Assembly (NCBI RefSeq): GCF_013391405.1
Contig: NZ_JACBFD010000030.1
Span: 1 to 54,884 of the forward strand
From: Staphylococcus sp. GSSP0090
GTDB taxonomy: Bacteria > Bacillota > Bacilli > Staphylococcales > Staphylococcaceae
Direction: 5' to 3'
Length of the DNA stretch: 54,884 nucleotides
Numbering within the stretch: position 1 is the stretch's first letter; the number at the start of each line of letters is the position of its first letter. The translations under genes were made by a program, and so were the position numbers. Of this stretch, positions 45,537 to 54,738 are shown piece by piece. The notes beneath the pieces are model-generated. The model was not told the DNA's origin, ran no database searches, and saw nothing but the letters and a program-made list of their open reading frames with translations.

Positions 45537-45579
45537 TGAATAAATTAGTAAAATAGACACTAATATGTTAGCGTTTACA
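45537..45579 (+). promoter_or_regulatory. dhaK promoter region with cre site
   Basis: TTGAAT (45537-45542) and TAATAT (45561-45566) are 18 bases apart. TGTTAGCGTTTACA at 45566-45579 matches the CcpA cre consensus TGWAARCGYTWNCW at 13 of 14 positions and overlaps the -10. Carbon catabolite repression of dihydroxyacetone use is the natural reading. Confidence 0.6.
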
Positions 45580-45631
45580 TTTATCAGTGGGGTATACTAT
45601 GAATAAGTAGATAAATGAGGAGGTCGTCATT

Positions 45632-46597
45632 ATGAAAAAATTGATTAATGAAAAAACACATTTTTTAAATGATATGTTAAATGGACTTTCGATTACAAAT
45701 AACGACATTGAGATTATTTCAGATACAGTTGTTGTCAGAAAATCCAAAAAAGAAAAGGGGGTAGCGATTGTTTCTGGTGGTGGAAGTGGTCATGAACCGG
45801 CGCATGCAGGTTATGTAGCGCAAGGCATGTTGGATGCTGCAGTTTGTGGCGAAGTTTTTACATCACCTACCCCTGATAAAATTTTAAACGCGATTAAAGC
45901 AGTAGATAATGGCGATGGTGTACTGCTGGTAGTTAAAAACTATGCAGGTGACGTTATGAATTTTGAAATGGCTCAAGAAATGGCTGAAATGGAAGATATT
46001 CAAGTTGAGACAGTTGTTGTGAAAGATGATATTGCAGTAAGTGACGATGAAAAACGCAGAGGTGTCGCAGGAACGATTCTTGTTCATAAATATGCAGGTT
46101 ATTTAGCAGATAATGGGGCGGTATTATCAGATATTAAAGAAAAAGTAGAGCGCTTTTTACCCAATATCAAAACGATTGGTATGGCCATTACAGCACCTAT
46201 GGTACCAACAACTGGTCAATTTGGTTTCGACATAGCAGATGATGAAATGGAAATAGGCATCGGTATACATGGAGAGAAAGGTTTATCAAGAGAAAAAATA
46301 GAAACGGTAGATCATATCGTAGAACGTTTATTAAATGAATTGTTCAAAGAAGTACAATCAGATGATTTGATTGTGATGGTCAACGGTATGGGCGCCACGC
46401 CACTTTCAGAACTTAATATTGTAGCAAAATATGTGTCTGAATATATGGATAAAAACAATAAATCTGTTGCGCAGTGGTTAGTGGGCGATTATATGACGGC
46501 ATTAGATATGCAAGGATTTTCATTAACACTTATACCTAATTCAGAAGAGATTTTATCCGCAATCAATCACTCAACTTCAAGTAATTATTTTAATTAA
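45632..46597 (+). CDS. dhaK: PEP-dependent dihydroxyacetone kinase, subunit DhaK
   Basis: A 321-residue subunit that binds dihydroxyacetone covalently through a His (GIGIHGEKG, residue about 213). SGGGSGHEPAHAGYV (about residue 48) forms the substrate pocket. It works with DhaL and DhaM to phosphorylate dihydroxyacetone using phosphoenolpyruvate through the PTS, feeding glycolysis. GAGGAGG precedes the ATG. A cre site lies upstream. Confidence 0.95.
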   Translation: MKKLINEKTHFLNDMLNGLSITNNDIEIISDTVVVRKSKKEKGVAIVSGGGSGHEPAHAGYVAQGMLDAAVCGEVFTSPTPDKILNAIKAVDNGDGVLLVVKNYAGDVMNFEMAQEMAEMEDIQVETVVVKDDIAVSDDEKRRGVAGTILVHKYAGYLADNGAVLSDIKEKVERFLPNIKTIGMAITAPMVPTTGQFGFDIADDEMEIGIGIHGEKGLSREKIETVDHIVERLLNELFKEVQSDDLIVMVNGMGATPLSELNIVAKYVSEYMDKNNKSVAQWLVGDYMTALDMQGFSLTLIPNSEEILSAINHSTSSNYFN

Positions 46598-46631
46598 AAT
46601 GTCTTAAAATATAAAATAAAGGAGCGAAAGC

Positions 46632-47210
46632 ATGAATATATCTGAATTGAAAGCGCGATTATTAAAATTGGTAGAGGTATTTGAAGAAAAAGAAACACTG
46701 CTCACGGAATTAGATAGAGCGATTGGCGATGGTGATCATGGTGTTAACATGGTAAGAGGTTTTAAAGCGTTACCCGACAACATTGATGATAGCTCTATGC
46801 AAAGTTTACTAAAGTCTACTGGGATGACTTTAATGTCTCATATCGGCGGTGCTTCTGGTCCATTGTATGGATTCAGTTTTGTAAAAATGTCGCAAGTGGT
46901 CAATGAAGAAATTGATAAAGACAATTTAAAAGTATTATTAAAGTCATTTTCAGAAGCAATTGCGCAAAGAGGCAAAGTAGAATTAAATGAAAAAACGATG
47001 TATGACGTTATCGAACGTGCGAATCAAGCCATGCAACAAGATGAAGCATTAACACTTGATGTATTGCAATCCTATGCTGATTTGACAAAAGATATCGAAG
47101 CAACAAAAGGACGTGCTTCTTATTTCAAAGAAGATTCAAAAGGACACATTGATCCAGGTGCACAGAGCAGTGTATATATTTTAAATGCGTTGATTGGAGA
47201 TGAATCATAA
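46632..47210 (+). CDS. dhaL: PEP-dependent dihydroxyacetone kinase, ADP-binding subunit DhaL
   Basis: A 192-residue helical-barrel subunit carrying ADP as a fixed cofactor. AIGDGDHGVNMVRG (about residue 30) holds the Mg-binding Asp residues, and GGASGPLYG (about 76) and GRASYFKEDSKGHIDPGAQSS (about 155) complete the site. GGAGCGAAAG precedes the ATG. It passes the phosphoryl group from DhaM to dihydroxyacetone on DhaK. It abuts dhaM with a one-base overlap. Confidence 0.95.
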   Translation: MNISELKARLLKLVEVFEEKETLLTELDRAIGDGDHGVNMVRGFKALPDNIDDSSMQSLLKSTGMTLMSHIGGASGPLYGFSFVKMSQVVNEEIDKDNLKVLLKSFSEAIAQRGKVELNEKTMYDVIERANQAMQQDEALTLDVLQSYADLTKDIEATKGRASYFKEDSKGHIDPGAQSSVYILNALIGDES

Positions 47211-47572
47211 TGACTCAAATCATAATCATTAGTCATAGTAAAGAGATTGCATCGGGTACTAAAGAATTATTGAAACAAATGGCGCCGGATGTGACAGTGA
47301 TTGATCAAGGTGGCGTTGGAGATGATATCGGTACGTCATATGACCATATACAAGCGTTAATTAATCAAGTCGATGATGATACGTTATGTTTTTATGATAT
47401 TGGATCTGCCGAAATGAACTTAGATTTAGCAATTGAAATGTATGAAGGCCAACATCGAGTGAAGAAAGTTGATGTACCAATTGTTGAAGGGAGTTTTACT
47501 GCTGCAGTTAAATTATCCGTAGGTGGATCGATGGATGAGACCATAGATGAATTAAACAAAACATATGGCTAA
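47210..47572 (+). CDS. dhaM: PEP-dependent dihydroxyacetone kinase, phosphoryl donor DhaM
   Basis: A 120-residue EIIA-Man-like domain with the phosphorylated His at residue 9 (IIISHSKEIASG). It receives phosphate from HPr and re-phosphorylates ADP on DhaL. QGGVGDDIGTSYDHIQ and FYDIGSAEMNLDLA are typical of DhaM. It lacks the extra HPr and EI domains found in enterobacterial DhaM, as is usual in Firmicutes. It overlaps dhaL by one base. Confidence 0.94.
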   Translation: MTQIIIISHSKEIASGTKELLKQMAPDVTVIDQGGVGDDIGTSYDHIQALINQVDDDTLCFYDIGSAEMNLDLAIEMYEGQHRVKKVDVPIVEGSFTAAVKLSVGGSMDETIDELNKTYG

Positions 47573-47729
47573 AGCAAATAGTTATTGATACAAACTAGAA
47601 AAGTAAGTTAAATATGAAGACAGCAACTAATTTGACAAAAAACTTCTTTTTTAAATGAATCTAGAGTTGGAATATGGTAGAATAAAAGCTAACTGTTATA
47701 GAAATCTGGAGACCTAGGAGGACATTGCC

Positions 47730-48230
47730 ATGAAAGATTTAATACAAAAGCATGTCTTAAACGGCGAATTTGAATCAGTCAAACGTTTAATGTCCCAGTC
47801 AGATTTTATGGAATTTGAAGAAGCTTATATTTCAAGTGCTCATGAAGTGGAAAATATTATGTTTTATACATGTATTTTAGATATGATGAAGGAAGAAGAA
47901 ACTGCAGAAATGCATGATTTAGCTTTTCTCTTATTAGTCTATCCATTAAGTGAACTCCATGGGGCTTTGGATTCTGCATTTTATCATGCAGAAGCATCCA
48001 TAAAAATCACTGAGGGCAAAGAAGTAAAAAGCTTGTTACAAATGTTATTGTTACATGCAGTTCCGGAACCAGTCATTTCTGATAAAAGAGCATTTGATGT
48101 ATCACGCCAAATACTTAAATTAGACCCTACGAATAGTGTTGCGCGTAATGTACTTAAAGAAACTGCTAAACGCATGGATAATGTGGTTGTTGATTTCAAC
48201 GAGTTGAATCGTTTTAAAAATGCACATTAA
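47730..48230 (+). CDS. Helical cytosolic protein of unknown function
   Basis: A 166-residue acidic all-helical protein (HEVENIMFYTCILDMMKEEE, LAFLLLVYPLSELHGAL, and a TPR-like C-terminal stretch DVSRQILKLDPTNSVARNVL). CTAGGAGGAC is a strong ribosome site. There is no signal peptide and no transmembrane helix. The Lx-D-P-x-N pattern near the C terminus suggests a tetratricopeptide-like helical repeat, which often mediates protein binding. I do not recognise the family. Monocistronic with a terminator. Confidence 0.78.
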   Translation: MKDLIQKHVLNGEFESVKRLMSQSDFMEFEEAYISSAHEVENIMFYTCILDMMKEEETAEMHDLAFLLLVYPLSELHGALDSAFYHAEASIKITEGKEVKSLLQMLLLHAVPEPVISDKRAFDVSRQILKLDPTNSVARNVLKETAKRMDNVVVDFNELNRFKNAH

Positions 48231-48298
48231 TTTAGTTAATTTAAGTGAAACATTATAAATATTAGACTTTGACTAACAATACAATCTATTTAAAGCAG

Positions 48299-48347
48299 AA
48301 CCAAGTAAACGACATTCATATGTGATGCGTTTACTTGGTTTTTTTGT
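48299..48347 (+). terminator. Terminator
   Basis: ACCAAGTAAACGACAT pairs with ATG..CGTTTACTTGGT, then six T. It follows the helical protein gene. Confidence 0.85.
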
Positions 48348-48656
48348 GTATTAGGCCTACCATCTGGGTAATGTACATGTGAGTGCGAGAAAAAATTTCA
48401 AGAAAAATAAATAAATTTTAGGAAAAATAGAACTGTATAAAGTTGCAAAAATTAGTTGAACGAAGTGATTTTATCAACGGTAATTTTATAGGAATAGTAT
48501 ATTTAATACAATGTTTGAATTTTTAATAATATTAAGTTGAATGTATGTTTGTGTTAAAAATAATGAATAGTGTAAAATTTTATGGTGTCTTGTTGCAAAA
48601 TATATTCAGTAAGTTATAATAACTCAATGTGTTAACTATTAGGAGGTTAAAATTAC
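48348..48656. other. Upstream region of the YkvI-like gene
   Basis: About 310 AT-rich bases. A promoter is visible near its end (TTGCAA 48593-48598, 16 bases, TATAAT 48615-48620), followed by AGGAGG before the ATG. Nothing else was recognised. Confidence 0.5.
48593..48620 (+). promoter_or_regulatory. Promoter of the YkvI-like transporter gene
   Basis: TTGCAA and TATAAT separated by 16 bases, about 36 bases before the start codon. This implies a short leader containing only the ribosome site. Confidence 0.6.
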
Positions 48657-49724
48657 ATGAGGTTGAATAAAGAAGCGGTAAAAATTGGATTCGCTTATGT
48701 TGGTATCGTCGTAGGTGCCGGCTTTTCAACAGGACAGGAAGTAATGCAATTCTTCTCACCATATGGCTTATGGTCATATATCGGTGTAATACTTTCAGGT
48801 CTGATTTTAGGATTTATAGGTAGACAAGTGGCAAAAATTGGAACTGCTTTTGATGCACAAAATCACGAGTCTACGCTAGATTATTTATTTGGGAAAAAAT
48901 TTAGTAAAATTGTCGATTACTTATTAATATTCTTTTTATTTGGTATTTCAGTCACGATGATTGCTGGCGCAGGATCAACATTTGAAGAAAGTTTTGGCGT
49001 GCCAACATGGTTAGGTGCATTGATAATGGTGATTGCAATTTATATTACATTATTAATGGACTTCAACAAAATTGTACGTGCATTAGGCATCGTTACGCCA
49101 TTCCTAATCATTTTAGTTGTTATTATAGCTGCGTATTACTTATTTAATGGAAGTATTTCGTTTGGTGAAGTCAACAACTCAGTCCCAGAGGCAACGGCTT
49201 GGAAAGGGATTTGGTTTGGTATCAATTATGGTGGACTAGCGTTTGCGGTTGGTTTTAGTACCATTGTTGCTATTGGCGGTGACGCATCAAGACGTAGAGT
49301 GTCCGGTTCAGGTGCATTATTTGGTGGTATCGTCTATACAATATTATTAGCATTGATTAACTTTGCACTACAATCTGAATATACTTCAATTGAAAGTGCA
49401 GATATACCAATGTTAAATTTAGCAAATGATATCAGTCCATGGATTGGTTTAGTATTATCTGTCATTATGTTAGCAGTAATGTATAATACAATTTTAGGCT
49501 TAATGTACTCATTTGCCGCAAGATTTACAGAACCATACAGTAAAAAATATCATATCTTTATCATAGTTATGGTTATTGCTGCATTTGGATTAAGTTTCGT
49601 AGGTTTCTCAGGACTCATCAACTTCCTATATCCAGTTATGGGTTATGTAGGTTTAATTGTTGTTATTGGTGTGCTTGTGAAATACTATAGTAGAAAACGT
49701 CAGAATAAGAAATTTATAGCATAA
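48657..49724 (+). CDS. YkvI-like integral membrane transporter
   Basis: A 355-residue protein with about ten transmembrane helices. The N-terminal GFAYVGIVVGAGFSTGQEVMQFF has the unwound-helix GAGFSTGQE pattern typical of YkvI-type proteins of the APC (LeuT-fold) superfamily. Substrate unknown; an amino acid or other small solute is plausible. AGGAGG precedes the ATG, and a clear promoter lies upstream. Monocistronic. Confidence 0.85.
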   Translation: MRLNKEAVKIGFAYVGIVVGAGFSTGQEVMQFFSPYGLWSYIGVILSGLILGFIGRQVAKIGTAFDAQNHESTLDYLFGKKFSKIVDYLLIFFLFGISVTMIAGAGSTFEESFGVPTWLGALIMVIAIYITLLMDFNKIVRALGIVTPFLIILVVIIAAYYLFNGSISFGEVNNSVPEATAWKGIWFGINYGGLAFAVGFSTIVAIGGDASRRRVSGSGALFGGIVYTILLALINFALQSEYTSIESADIPMLNLANDISPWIGLVLSVIMLAVMYNTILGLMYSFAARFTEPYSKKYHIFIIVMVIAAFGLSFVGFSGLINFLYPVMGYVGLIVVIGVLVKYYSRKRQNKKFIA

Positions 49725-49793
49725 ATTCAAAAGATATGTTGAATGATCAGCATGAGGGAGTAGATTTTTGTTTCTATCTCCTAATTGAATCAG

Positions 49794-49829
49794 AATCTGG
49801 GGCGTCAATTGATGTCTCAGATTTTTTAT
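49794..49829 (+). terminator. Terminator
   Basis: AATCTGGGGCGTCAATT pairs with GATGTCTCAGATT, then TTTTTT. It is a worn member of the GGGACAT...ATGTCTC terminator family. Confidence 0.75.
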
Positions 49830-49909
49830 TCATTTATATTTATAACCCAATTCACACTACTGTATCAATATGAATTATGGTACAATGCTTCCGAAAGGAA
49901 AGGTCATGC

Positions 49910-50941
49910 ATGAAGAAAAATTACAAGTGGACGATGATTACTGTAATCATATTTATTGTAGTAGCGTTAGTTACCGCACTGTTATTAAAACAGCAGTATG
50001 ATCGACAGCATTCAAGAGAGATAAAAGAAAAAGTACAAATTAATAATAGAAATGTTAACGCATTTACTAATATCACATATAGTACAGGATTACCAAACAG
50101 TAGGTTAGATATTTTGACGCCTACTGATTTAGATAAAGATAATAAATTACCTGTTGTTTTTTGGATGCATGGTGGTGGTTTTATAGCCGGTGATAAACAA
50201 TATAAAAACCCATTATTAGCAAAAATCGCCGAACAGGGATATATCGTTGTCAATATTAACTATGCACTTGCTCCTGATTATAAATATCCAACACAACTTC
50301 ATCAAATTGATCAAGCAGTTAAATTTATTAAAAAAAATAAACATGAGCTACCTATGGATTTTGATCAAGTGGTCTTTGGTGGTGATTCAGCAGGTGCTCA
50401 GTTATCAAGTCAATATACTGCAATACAAACCAATGAATCCCTAAGAGATGATATGTCTTTTAAACAACAATTTGAACCAGATAAAATCAAAGCGGCAATC
50501 TTTTTTGGAGGCTTTTACGATATGAAGACAGTGAAGGCCACTGAATTTCCAAGAATACAACTCTTTATGGAAAGCTATACAGGTAAGAGAGATTGGGAGA
50601 AACAGTTTAAATATATTAGTGAGATGTCTACGATAAATCAAGTTACTAAAGATTATCCACCCACATTTTTATCAGTAGGCGATGCAGATCCATTTTATAG
50701 TCAAAACATTGCGTTTTATAAAAAATTAAAATCTAAAGATGTACCGACAGATAAACTGTTTTATGATGGCACACACAATTTAAGACATCAATATCAATTC
50801 CATCTAGATTTACCGGAATCGAAACAAAATATGAAAAAAGTTCAAAGTTTCTTAAGTAGAAATACAAGTTCTTCTGGAGTAGAAACAGAAGTAGATGAAG
50901 AAACGTCGAATCCTAATGGTATCGAATTAAATCCGTATTGA
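49910..50941 (+). CDS. Membrane-anchored alpha/beta esterase/lipase (HSL family)
   Basis: A 343-residue protein. An uncleaved N-terminal helix (WTMITVIIFIVVALVTALLL) anchors it, with the enzyme outside. The oxyanion motif HGGGFIAGD (about residue 87) and nucleophile GGDSAGAQ (Ser about 160) are those of the hormone-sensitive lipase/BD-FAE family. GDADPFYSQN and GTHNLRHQYQ supply Asp and His. I start at ATG 49910, with GGAAAGG upstream. The C-terminal tail is rich in Ser, Thr and Glu. Likely activity is esterase on short acyl or carbohydrate-linked esters; the substrate is unknown. Confidence 0.86.
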   Translation: MKKNYKWTMITVIIFIVVALVTALLLKQQYDRQHSREIKEKVQINNRNVNAFTNITYSTGLPNSRLDILTPTDLDKDNKLPVVFWMHGGGFIAGDKQYKNPLLAKIAEQGYIVVNINYALAPDYKYPTQLHQIDQAVKFIKKNKHELPMDFDQVVFGGDSAGAQLSSQYTAIQTNESLRDDMSFKQQFEPDKIKAAIFFGGFYDMKTVKATEFPRIQLFMESYTGKRDWEKQFKYISEMSTINQVTKDYPPTFLSVGDADPFYSQNIAFYKKLKSKDVPTDKLFYDGTHNLRHQYQFHLDLPESKQNMKKVQSFLSRNTSSSGVETEVDEETSNPNGIELNPY

Positions 50942-51435
50942 TTCATGTTTGAATACATCAGTTGTTTGAAAAAAGAAATGAAAATGAACGTAACGAAAAA
51001 ATAATCGAAATAAACACCCCCTACGCATTAATTTGTGTAGGGGGTGTTTACGTTCTGGAGCCAATCTATAATATCGTATTAAATTTTAGTTGGATTTCTT
51101 ACAATATTAGCTATTTGCTATACGATGCGGGTACCTAGATGCGTGCACATGCAATTTTCGCCATAACAATATTTTAAAAGATGTATTTGAACGAAAAAGA
51201 TAAGTTCACTGCTAATTATTTTAACTTAAACCCTGAAACTAAATGTACAGGATATTTATTCCTATGCCTTCTTACTCATTAGAAGGAAATGATATGAAAG
51301 TTAAGTGTACATGCTTAATCGTGGTTTAAATGAAACATTGAAAAAAATAATAAAATTAACTAACTACTTAATCCATGTTTCATATACAATGAAGTTAGAT
51401 ATAAGTTACGTTTAGATCAATAGTAGTGAGGTAAA
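50942..51435. other. Intergenic region with a strong terminator and no clear gene
   Basis: About 490 bases. It holds the terminator at 51011-51051. A 33-codon frame from ATG 51181 ends KCTGYLFLCLLTH but has no ribosome site and resembles no family I know. The rest is AT-rich and may be decayed sequence. Confidence 0.45.
51011..51051. terminator. Strong bidirectional terminator
   Basis: TAAACACCCCCTAC pairs perfectly with GTAGGGGGTGTTTA. It follows the esterase gene by about 70 bases. Confidence 0.8.
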
Positions 51436-51942
51436 TTAAAGTAGTAACTTCGACATGACATATTTATTAAAGTATTTACCATCAATATTCAATTTGTCAC
51501 GTAATTCACCATCAATTTGGTATCCTGCAGTTTTAAATAAATCGACTGCTGTTTCATTTTCAGGAACCACAGAAACTTCTATACGACGGATATGATGATT
51601 TAAACACCATGCTTCAACAGAGTTAATTAATGATTGACCGAGTCCTTTTTCGCGATAGTGTCTAATGACACCCATAGAAAATATGGCTTCGTGGCTTGTG
51701 CGTTCAAAGTTGCCCGTCGTAACAATGGCAAAGCCTACAAGCTCGTCGTTATTCTCTGCTACATAAATGGCATTTGAAGGTGATGTGATATAATGCTCCA
51801 AGTTTGCAATGGCGTCATTGTTTGACGGTGCATATTCACCAGGATTATATATTAAGTAATCAGATTCATCATAAATTGTTGTTAATAATTTTACAAATGG
51901 ATCTATATCATTGATACCAATTTCGCGTATTTGATGAACCAT
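51436..51942 (-). CDS. GNAT family N-acetyltransferase
   Basis: A 168-residue Gcn5-related acetyltransferase. The acetyl-CoA site reads YREKGLGQSLINSVEAW (motif A, about residues 95-111), preceded by AIFSMGVI and followed by VVPENETAVDLFKTAGYQIDGEL. AAGGAG lies before the ATG. The substrate is unknown. It is divergent from graX. Confidence 0.87.
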   Translation of the reverse strand: MVHQIREIGINDIDPFVKLLTTIYDESDYLIYNPGEYAPSNNDAIANLEHYITSPSNAIYVAENNDELVGFAIVTTGNFERTSHEAIFSMGVIRHYREKGLGQSLINSVEAWCLNHHIRRIEVSVVPENETAVDLFKTAGYQIDGELRDKLNIDGKYFNKYVMSKLLL

Positions 51943-52063
51943 GTATGAACACTCCTTATATCTATTTTGCTAATACTCAGTTATAGTATAACTTAACATC
52001 ATTAGCATGATATTACTAGGAATTATTTAAATAGAGTCAAACTAATGAAAAGGAAGTATGCGC

Positions 52064-52981
52064 ATGAAACCCAATATTTTACTCGCTGGTGTCACAGGTT
52101 ATATAGGAAAAAACTTGATTCATTACATTAAAAATGAGGGTAATCTATACACATTATCTAAGTATCCTAAAGAGAAAGATTTCCAAGAAGTGATATGGCT
52201 AAAAAAAGATATTTATAATTATGAAGATGTATTAAATGCGATGAAAGATATGGATATTGCGATTTATTATTTAGATCCAACCAAACATTCAGCTAAATTG
52301 ACACAAGCAACAGCAAAAGATTTAAACTTAATCGCTGCTGACAATTTTGGCAGGGCAGCTGCTGAGAATGGCGTGAGTAAAATTATATATATTAGTGGAA
52401 GTCGCTTTGATCATGAAACCATTCAACGCTTGTCAGCATATGGTGTACCGGTGGAACAAACAGATGCGATTGTATCACGCCCTCATGTAGCGGTTGAATT
52501 ACAAGTATCTAAATATGATGATGTACGCAGTGCGTTGCGTATTCAATTACCGATGAACTGGACATTAGCACAAATGGTTGAATATTATTTTGATTGGTTA
52601 AATGAAACAAAGGGCACGATGTTACATACATATAAAGATAAAGATAATTATGTCATCTACGTTAAAGATAAACAGAAACCTGTGTTAGTGCTTCATAAAA
52701 TGCAAGTCGAATCTGATATGATTGTGTTACATTTGGTTAGTGGTTCCATTGTGAAACCTAATGTAATAAAGCGAGGGAAGCTGGAATTCCGTATGCTTAA
52801 AGGAACACAAACTGTCTTAGTGCATCTATACGACTATATACCTAAATTAGCTTGGCCAGTGTATTACTTATTTCAATCGCCATTCCAAGGTTTAATGCTT
52901 CGTGGCTTTGAAATTGATTGTCGGATTAAGCATTTTAATGGACGCATCCAGTCAGGTGAAGATATAAAATATACGAAATAA
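52064..52981 (+). CDS. graX: GraX, accessory factor of the GraRS peptide-sensing system
   Basis: A 305-residue protein with an N-terminal NAD(P)-binding Rossmann fold (NILLAGVTGYIGKNLIHYI; FGRAAAENGVSKIIYISGS near residue 100), as in GraX/YtcI-like proteins. In S. aureus GraX is required for signalling by GraRS and interacts with it. I place the start at ATG 52064; ATG 52058 overlaps the spacing of AAAGGAAG. It is followed by graR after 12 bases, so graXRS is one operon. Confidence 0.88.
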   Translation: MKPNILLAGVTGYIGKNLIHYIKNEGNLYTLSKYPKEKDFQEVIWLKKDIYNYEDVLNAMKDMDIAIYYLDPTKHSAKLTQATAKDLNLIAADNFGRAAAENGVSKIIYISGSRFDHETIQRLSAYGVPVEQTDAIVSRPHVAVELQVSKYDDVRSALRIQLPMNWTLAQMVEYYFDWLNETKGTMLHTYKDKDNYVIYVKDKQKPVLVLHKMQVESDMIVLHLVSGSIVKPNVIKRGKLEFRMLKGTQTVLVHLYDYIPKLAWPVYYLFQSPFQGLMLRGFEIDCRIKHFNGRIQSGEDIKYTK

Positions 52982-52993
52982 AAAGGTGATTAT

Positions 52994-53668
52994 ATGGACA
53001 TTCTATTAGTAGAAGATGATATGACATTATTTAAAGAATTAAGTGAAGAATTAGAGCAGTGGGATTTTAATGTAAATGGTATCGATGATTTTAATGAAGT
53101 GATGACTAAATTTGAATCTGTTAATCCAGCAATTGTCATTATGGATGTTAAATTACCTAAATATGATGGCTTTTATTGGACTAGAAAAATTAGAGAAGTC
53201 TCCAACACGCCCATTTTATTTTTATCATCTAGAGATAATCCAATGGATCAAGTGATGAGTATGGAATTGGGTGCCGATGACTATGTACAAAAACCATTTA
53301 ACACTAATGTATTAATAGCAAAACTCCAAGCAATCTATAGACGCGTTTATCAATTTAGTTTAGATGAAAAACGCGTGCTATCATGGCAAGATGCAGTATT
53401 AGACTTATCAAAGGATAGTATAAGTAAAGATGATCATCAAATATATTTATCTAAAACGGAGATGATTATATTAGAGATGCTTGTGAAAAAGCAAGATCAA
53501 ATTGTTACGAGAGACACATTGATTACTGCATTATGGGATGACGAAGCCTTTGTTAGTGATAATACATTAACTGTCAATGTGAACAGATTAAGAAAGAAAT
53601 TATCAGATATAGGTATGAATGATGCCATTGAAACGAAAATTGGTAAGGGATATATGGCGCATGGCTAA
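52994..53668 (+). CDS. graR: Response regulator GraR (cationic peptide resistance)
   Basis: A 224-residue OmpR-family regulator. The receiver domain has acidic EDD at 7-9, phospho-acceptor Asp51 ([13 protein letters not shown]) and conserved Lys in VQKPF. The winged-helix output ends with [16 protein letters not shown] and [10 protein letters not shown]. In S. aureus it activates dltABCD, mprF and vraFG in response to cationic peptides sensed through VraFG and GraS. The sequence diverges from S. aureus GraR at many positions. It overlaps graS by eight bases. Confidence 0.94.
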   Translation: MDILLVEDDMTLFKELSEELEQWDFNVNGIDDFNEVMTKFESVNPAIVIMDVKLPKYDGFYWTRKIREVSNTPILFLSSRDNPMDQVMSMELGADDYVQKPFNTNVLIAKLQAIYRRVYQFSLDEKRVLSWQDAVLDLSKDSISKDDHQIYLSKTEMIILEMLVKKQDQIVTRDTLITALWDDEAFVSDNTLTVNVNRLRKKLSDIGMNDAIETKIGKGYMAHG

Positions 53669-54689
53669 TTTGAAATGGTTTTCAATCTTTTTACGCTCAC
53701 GCATATATTGGATTTTATGGTTATTATTTTTGCAATTTATTTTCTTAGGAATCGCTTATTTAGATTATGATATAAGTGTGTCTAGCATTTTATATATTAT
53801 TATTTTAAATATAGGCTTATCACTGTTGTTCTTAATATTTACTTATATAAAAGAAGTGAAATTTTTCAAGCATCTTGATGATAATATTGAACCTGAAGCT
53901 TTGAAACATAAATCCTTAGCGGATACGCCGTTTCAACAAGAAATGGTGAATTATTTATATGTGCAAATTACAAATCAAAAAGCATTAGTTACACATCAAA
54001 GGCAGCAAATCCAATCTACGGAAGCGGCCTTGACTGATTTTGTACATGATATTAAGACACCAGTGACGGCCATGAAACTACTAATAGAAAAAGAACAAGA
54101 CTTATCTAGGAAGCATGCCCTTCTTTACGAATGGTCACGTATCAATGATATGTTAGATAGACAGCTCTTTTTAACAAGACTCGAATCTCAGAATAAAGAT
54201 ATGTATTTTGAACATGTGCCATTGAAAAGACTTGTAATAGAAGAAATACAGATTACAAGGTACATTAGCCAGTCAAAAGGCATAGGCTATGATTTAGACT
54301 TTGATGATACATTGAATGTATATACAGATACAAAATGGTGTCGCATGATGATTAGACAGGTACTATCTAACGCTGTTAAATATAGTGAAGAAAGTATGAT
54401 CTATATACGTGCATCAAAAGAAAGTGGACAGGTTGTACTTGAAATTAAAGATGAGGGCAAAGGCATCAGTAAAAAAGATTTACCTAGAATTTTTGATAAA
54501 GGCTTTACGTCTACATCAAATCGGAATAGTACAGCATCATCAGGATTAGGACTCTATTTAGTTAATCACGTTAAAGAGAAACTAAGTATAGGCGTACATA
54601 TTCAATCTGAAATAGAAAAGGGAACGACAGTTAAATTTGTGTTCCCAAATCAAAATGAAATTGTAGCAAAATTATCTCAAAATATGTAA
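53661..54689 (+). CDS. graS: Intramembrane-sensing histidine kinase GraS
   Basis: A 342-residue kinase with two close N-terminal helices (about residues 10-60) and almost no extracellular loop, typical of BceS-type kinases. The phospho-acceptor is His129 ([15 protein letters not shown]). N-box [11 protein letters not shown], and [17 protein letters not shown] with SGLGLYLV form the ATP site. I start at ATG 53661, inside the graR end, with AAGGG upstream. Its normal partner, the VraFG transporter, should follow directly; instead an IS element begins about 50 bases downstream. Confidence 0.93.
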   Translation: MANLKWFSIFLRSRIYWILWLLFLQFIFLGIAYLDYDISVSSILYIIILNIGLSLLFLIFTYIKEVKFFKHLDDNIEPEALKHKSLADTPFQQEMVNYLYVQITNQKALVTHQRQQIQSTEAALTDFVHDIKTPVTAMKLLIEKEQDLSRKHALLYEWSRINDMLDRQLFLTRLESQNKDMYFEHVPLKRLVIEEIQITRYISQSKGIGYDLDFDDTLNVYTDTKWCRMMIRQVLSNAVKYSEESMIYIRASKESGQVVLEIKDEGKGISKKDLPRIFDKGFTSTSNRNSTASSGLGLYLVNHVKEKLSIGVHIQSEIEKGTTVKFVFPNQNEIVAKLSQNM

Positions 54690-54738
54690 AAGTAACGTAC
54701 TAAATAAAGAAGCATTTAGATGAAATGAATTAATTGAG

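Noticed and set aside
51181..51282. 33-codon peptide gene in the gap before the acetyltransferase
   Set aside because: It lacks a ribosome site, lies in low-complexity AT-rich sequence, and its composition does not suggest a real small protein.
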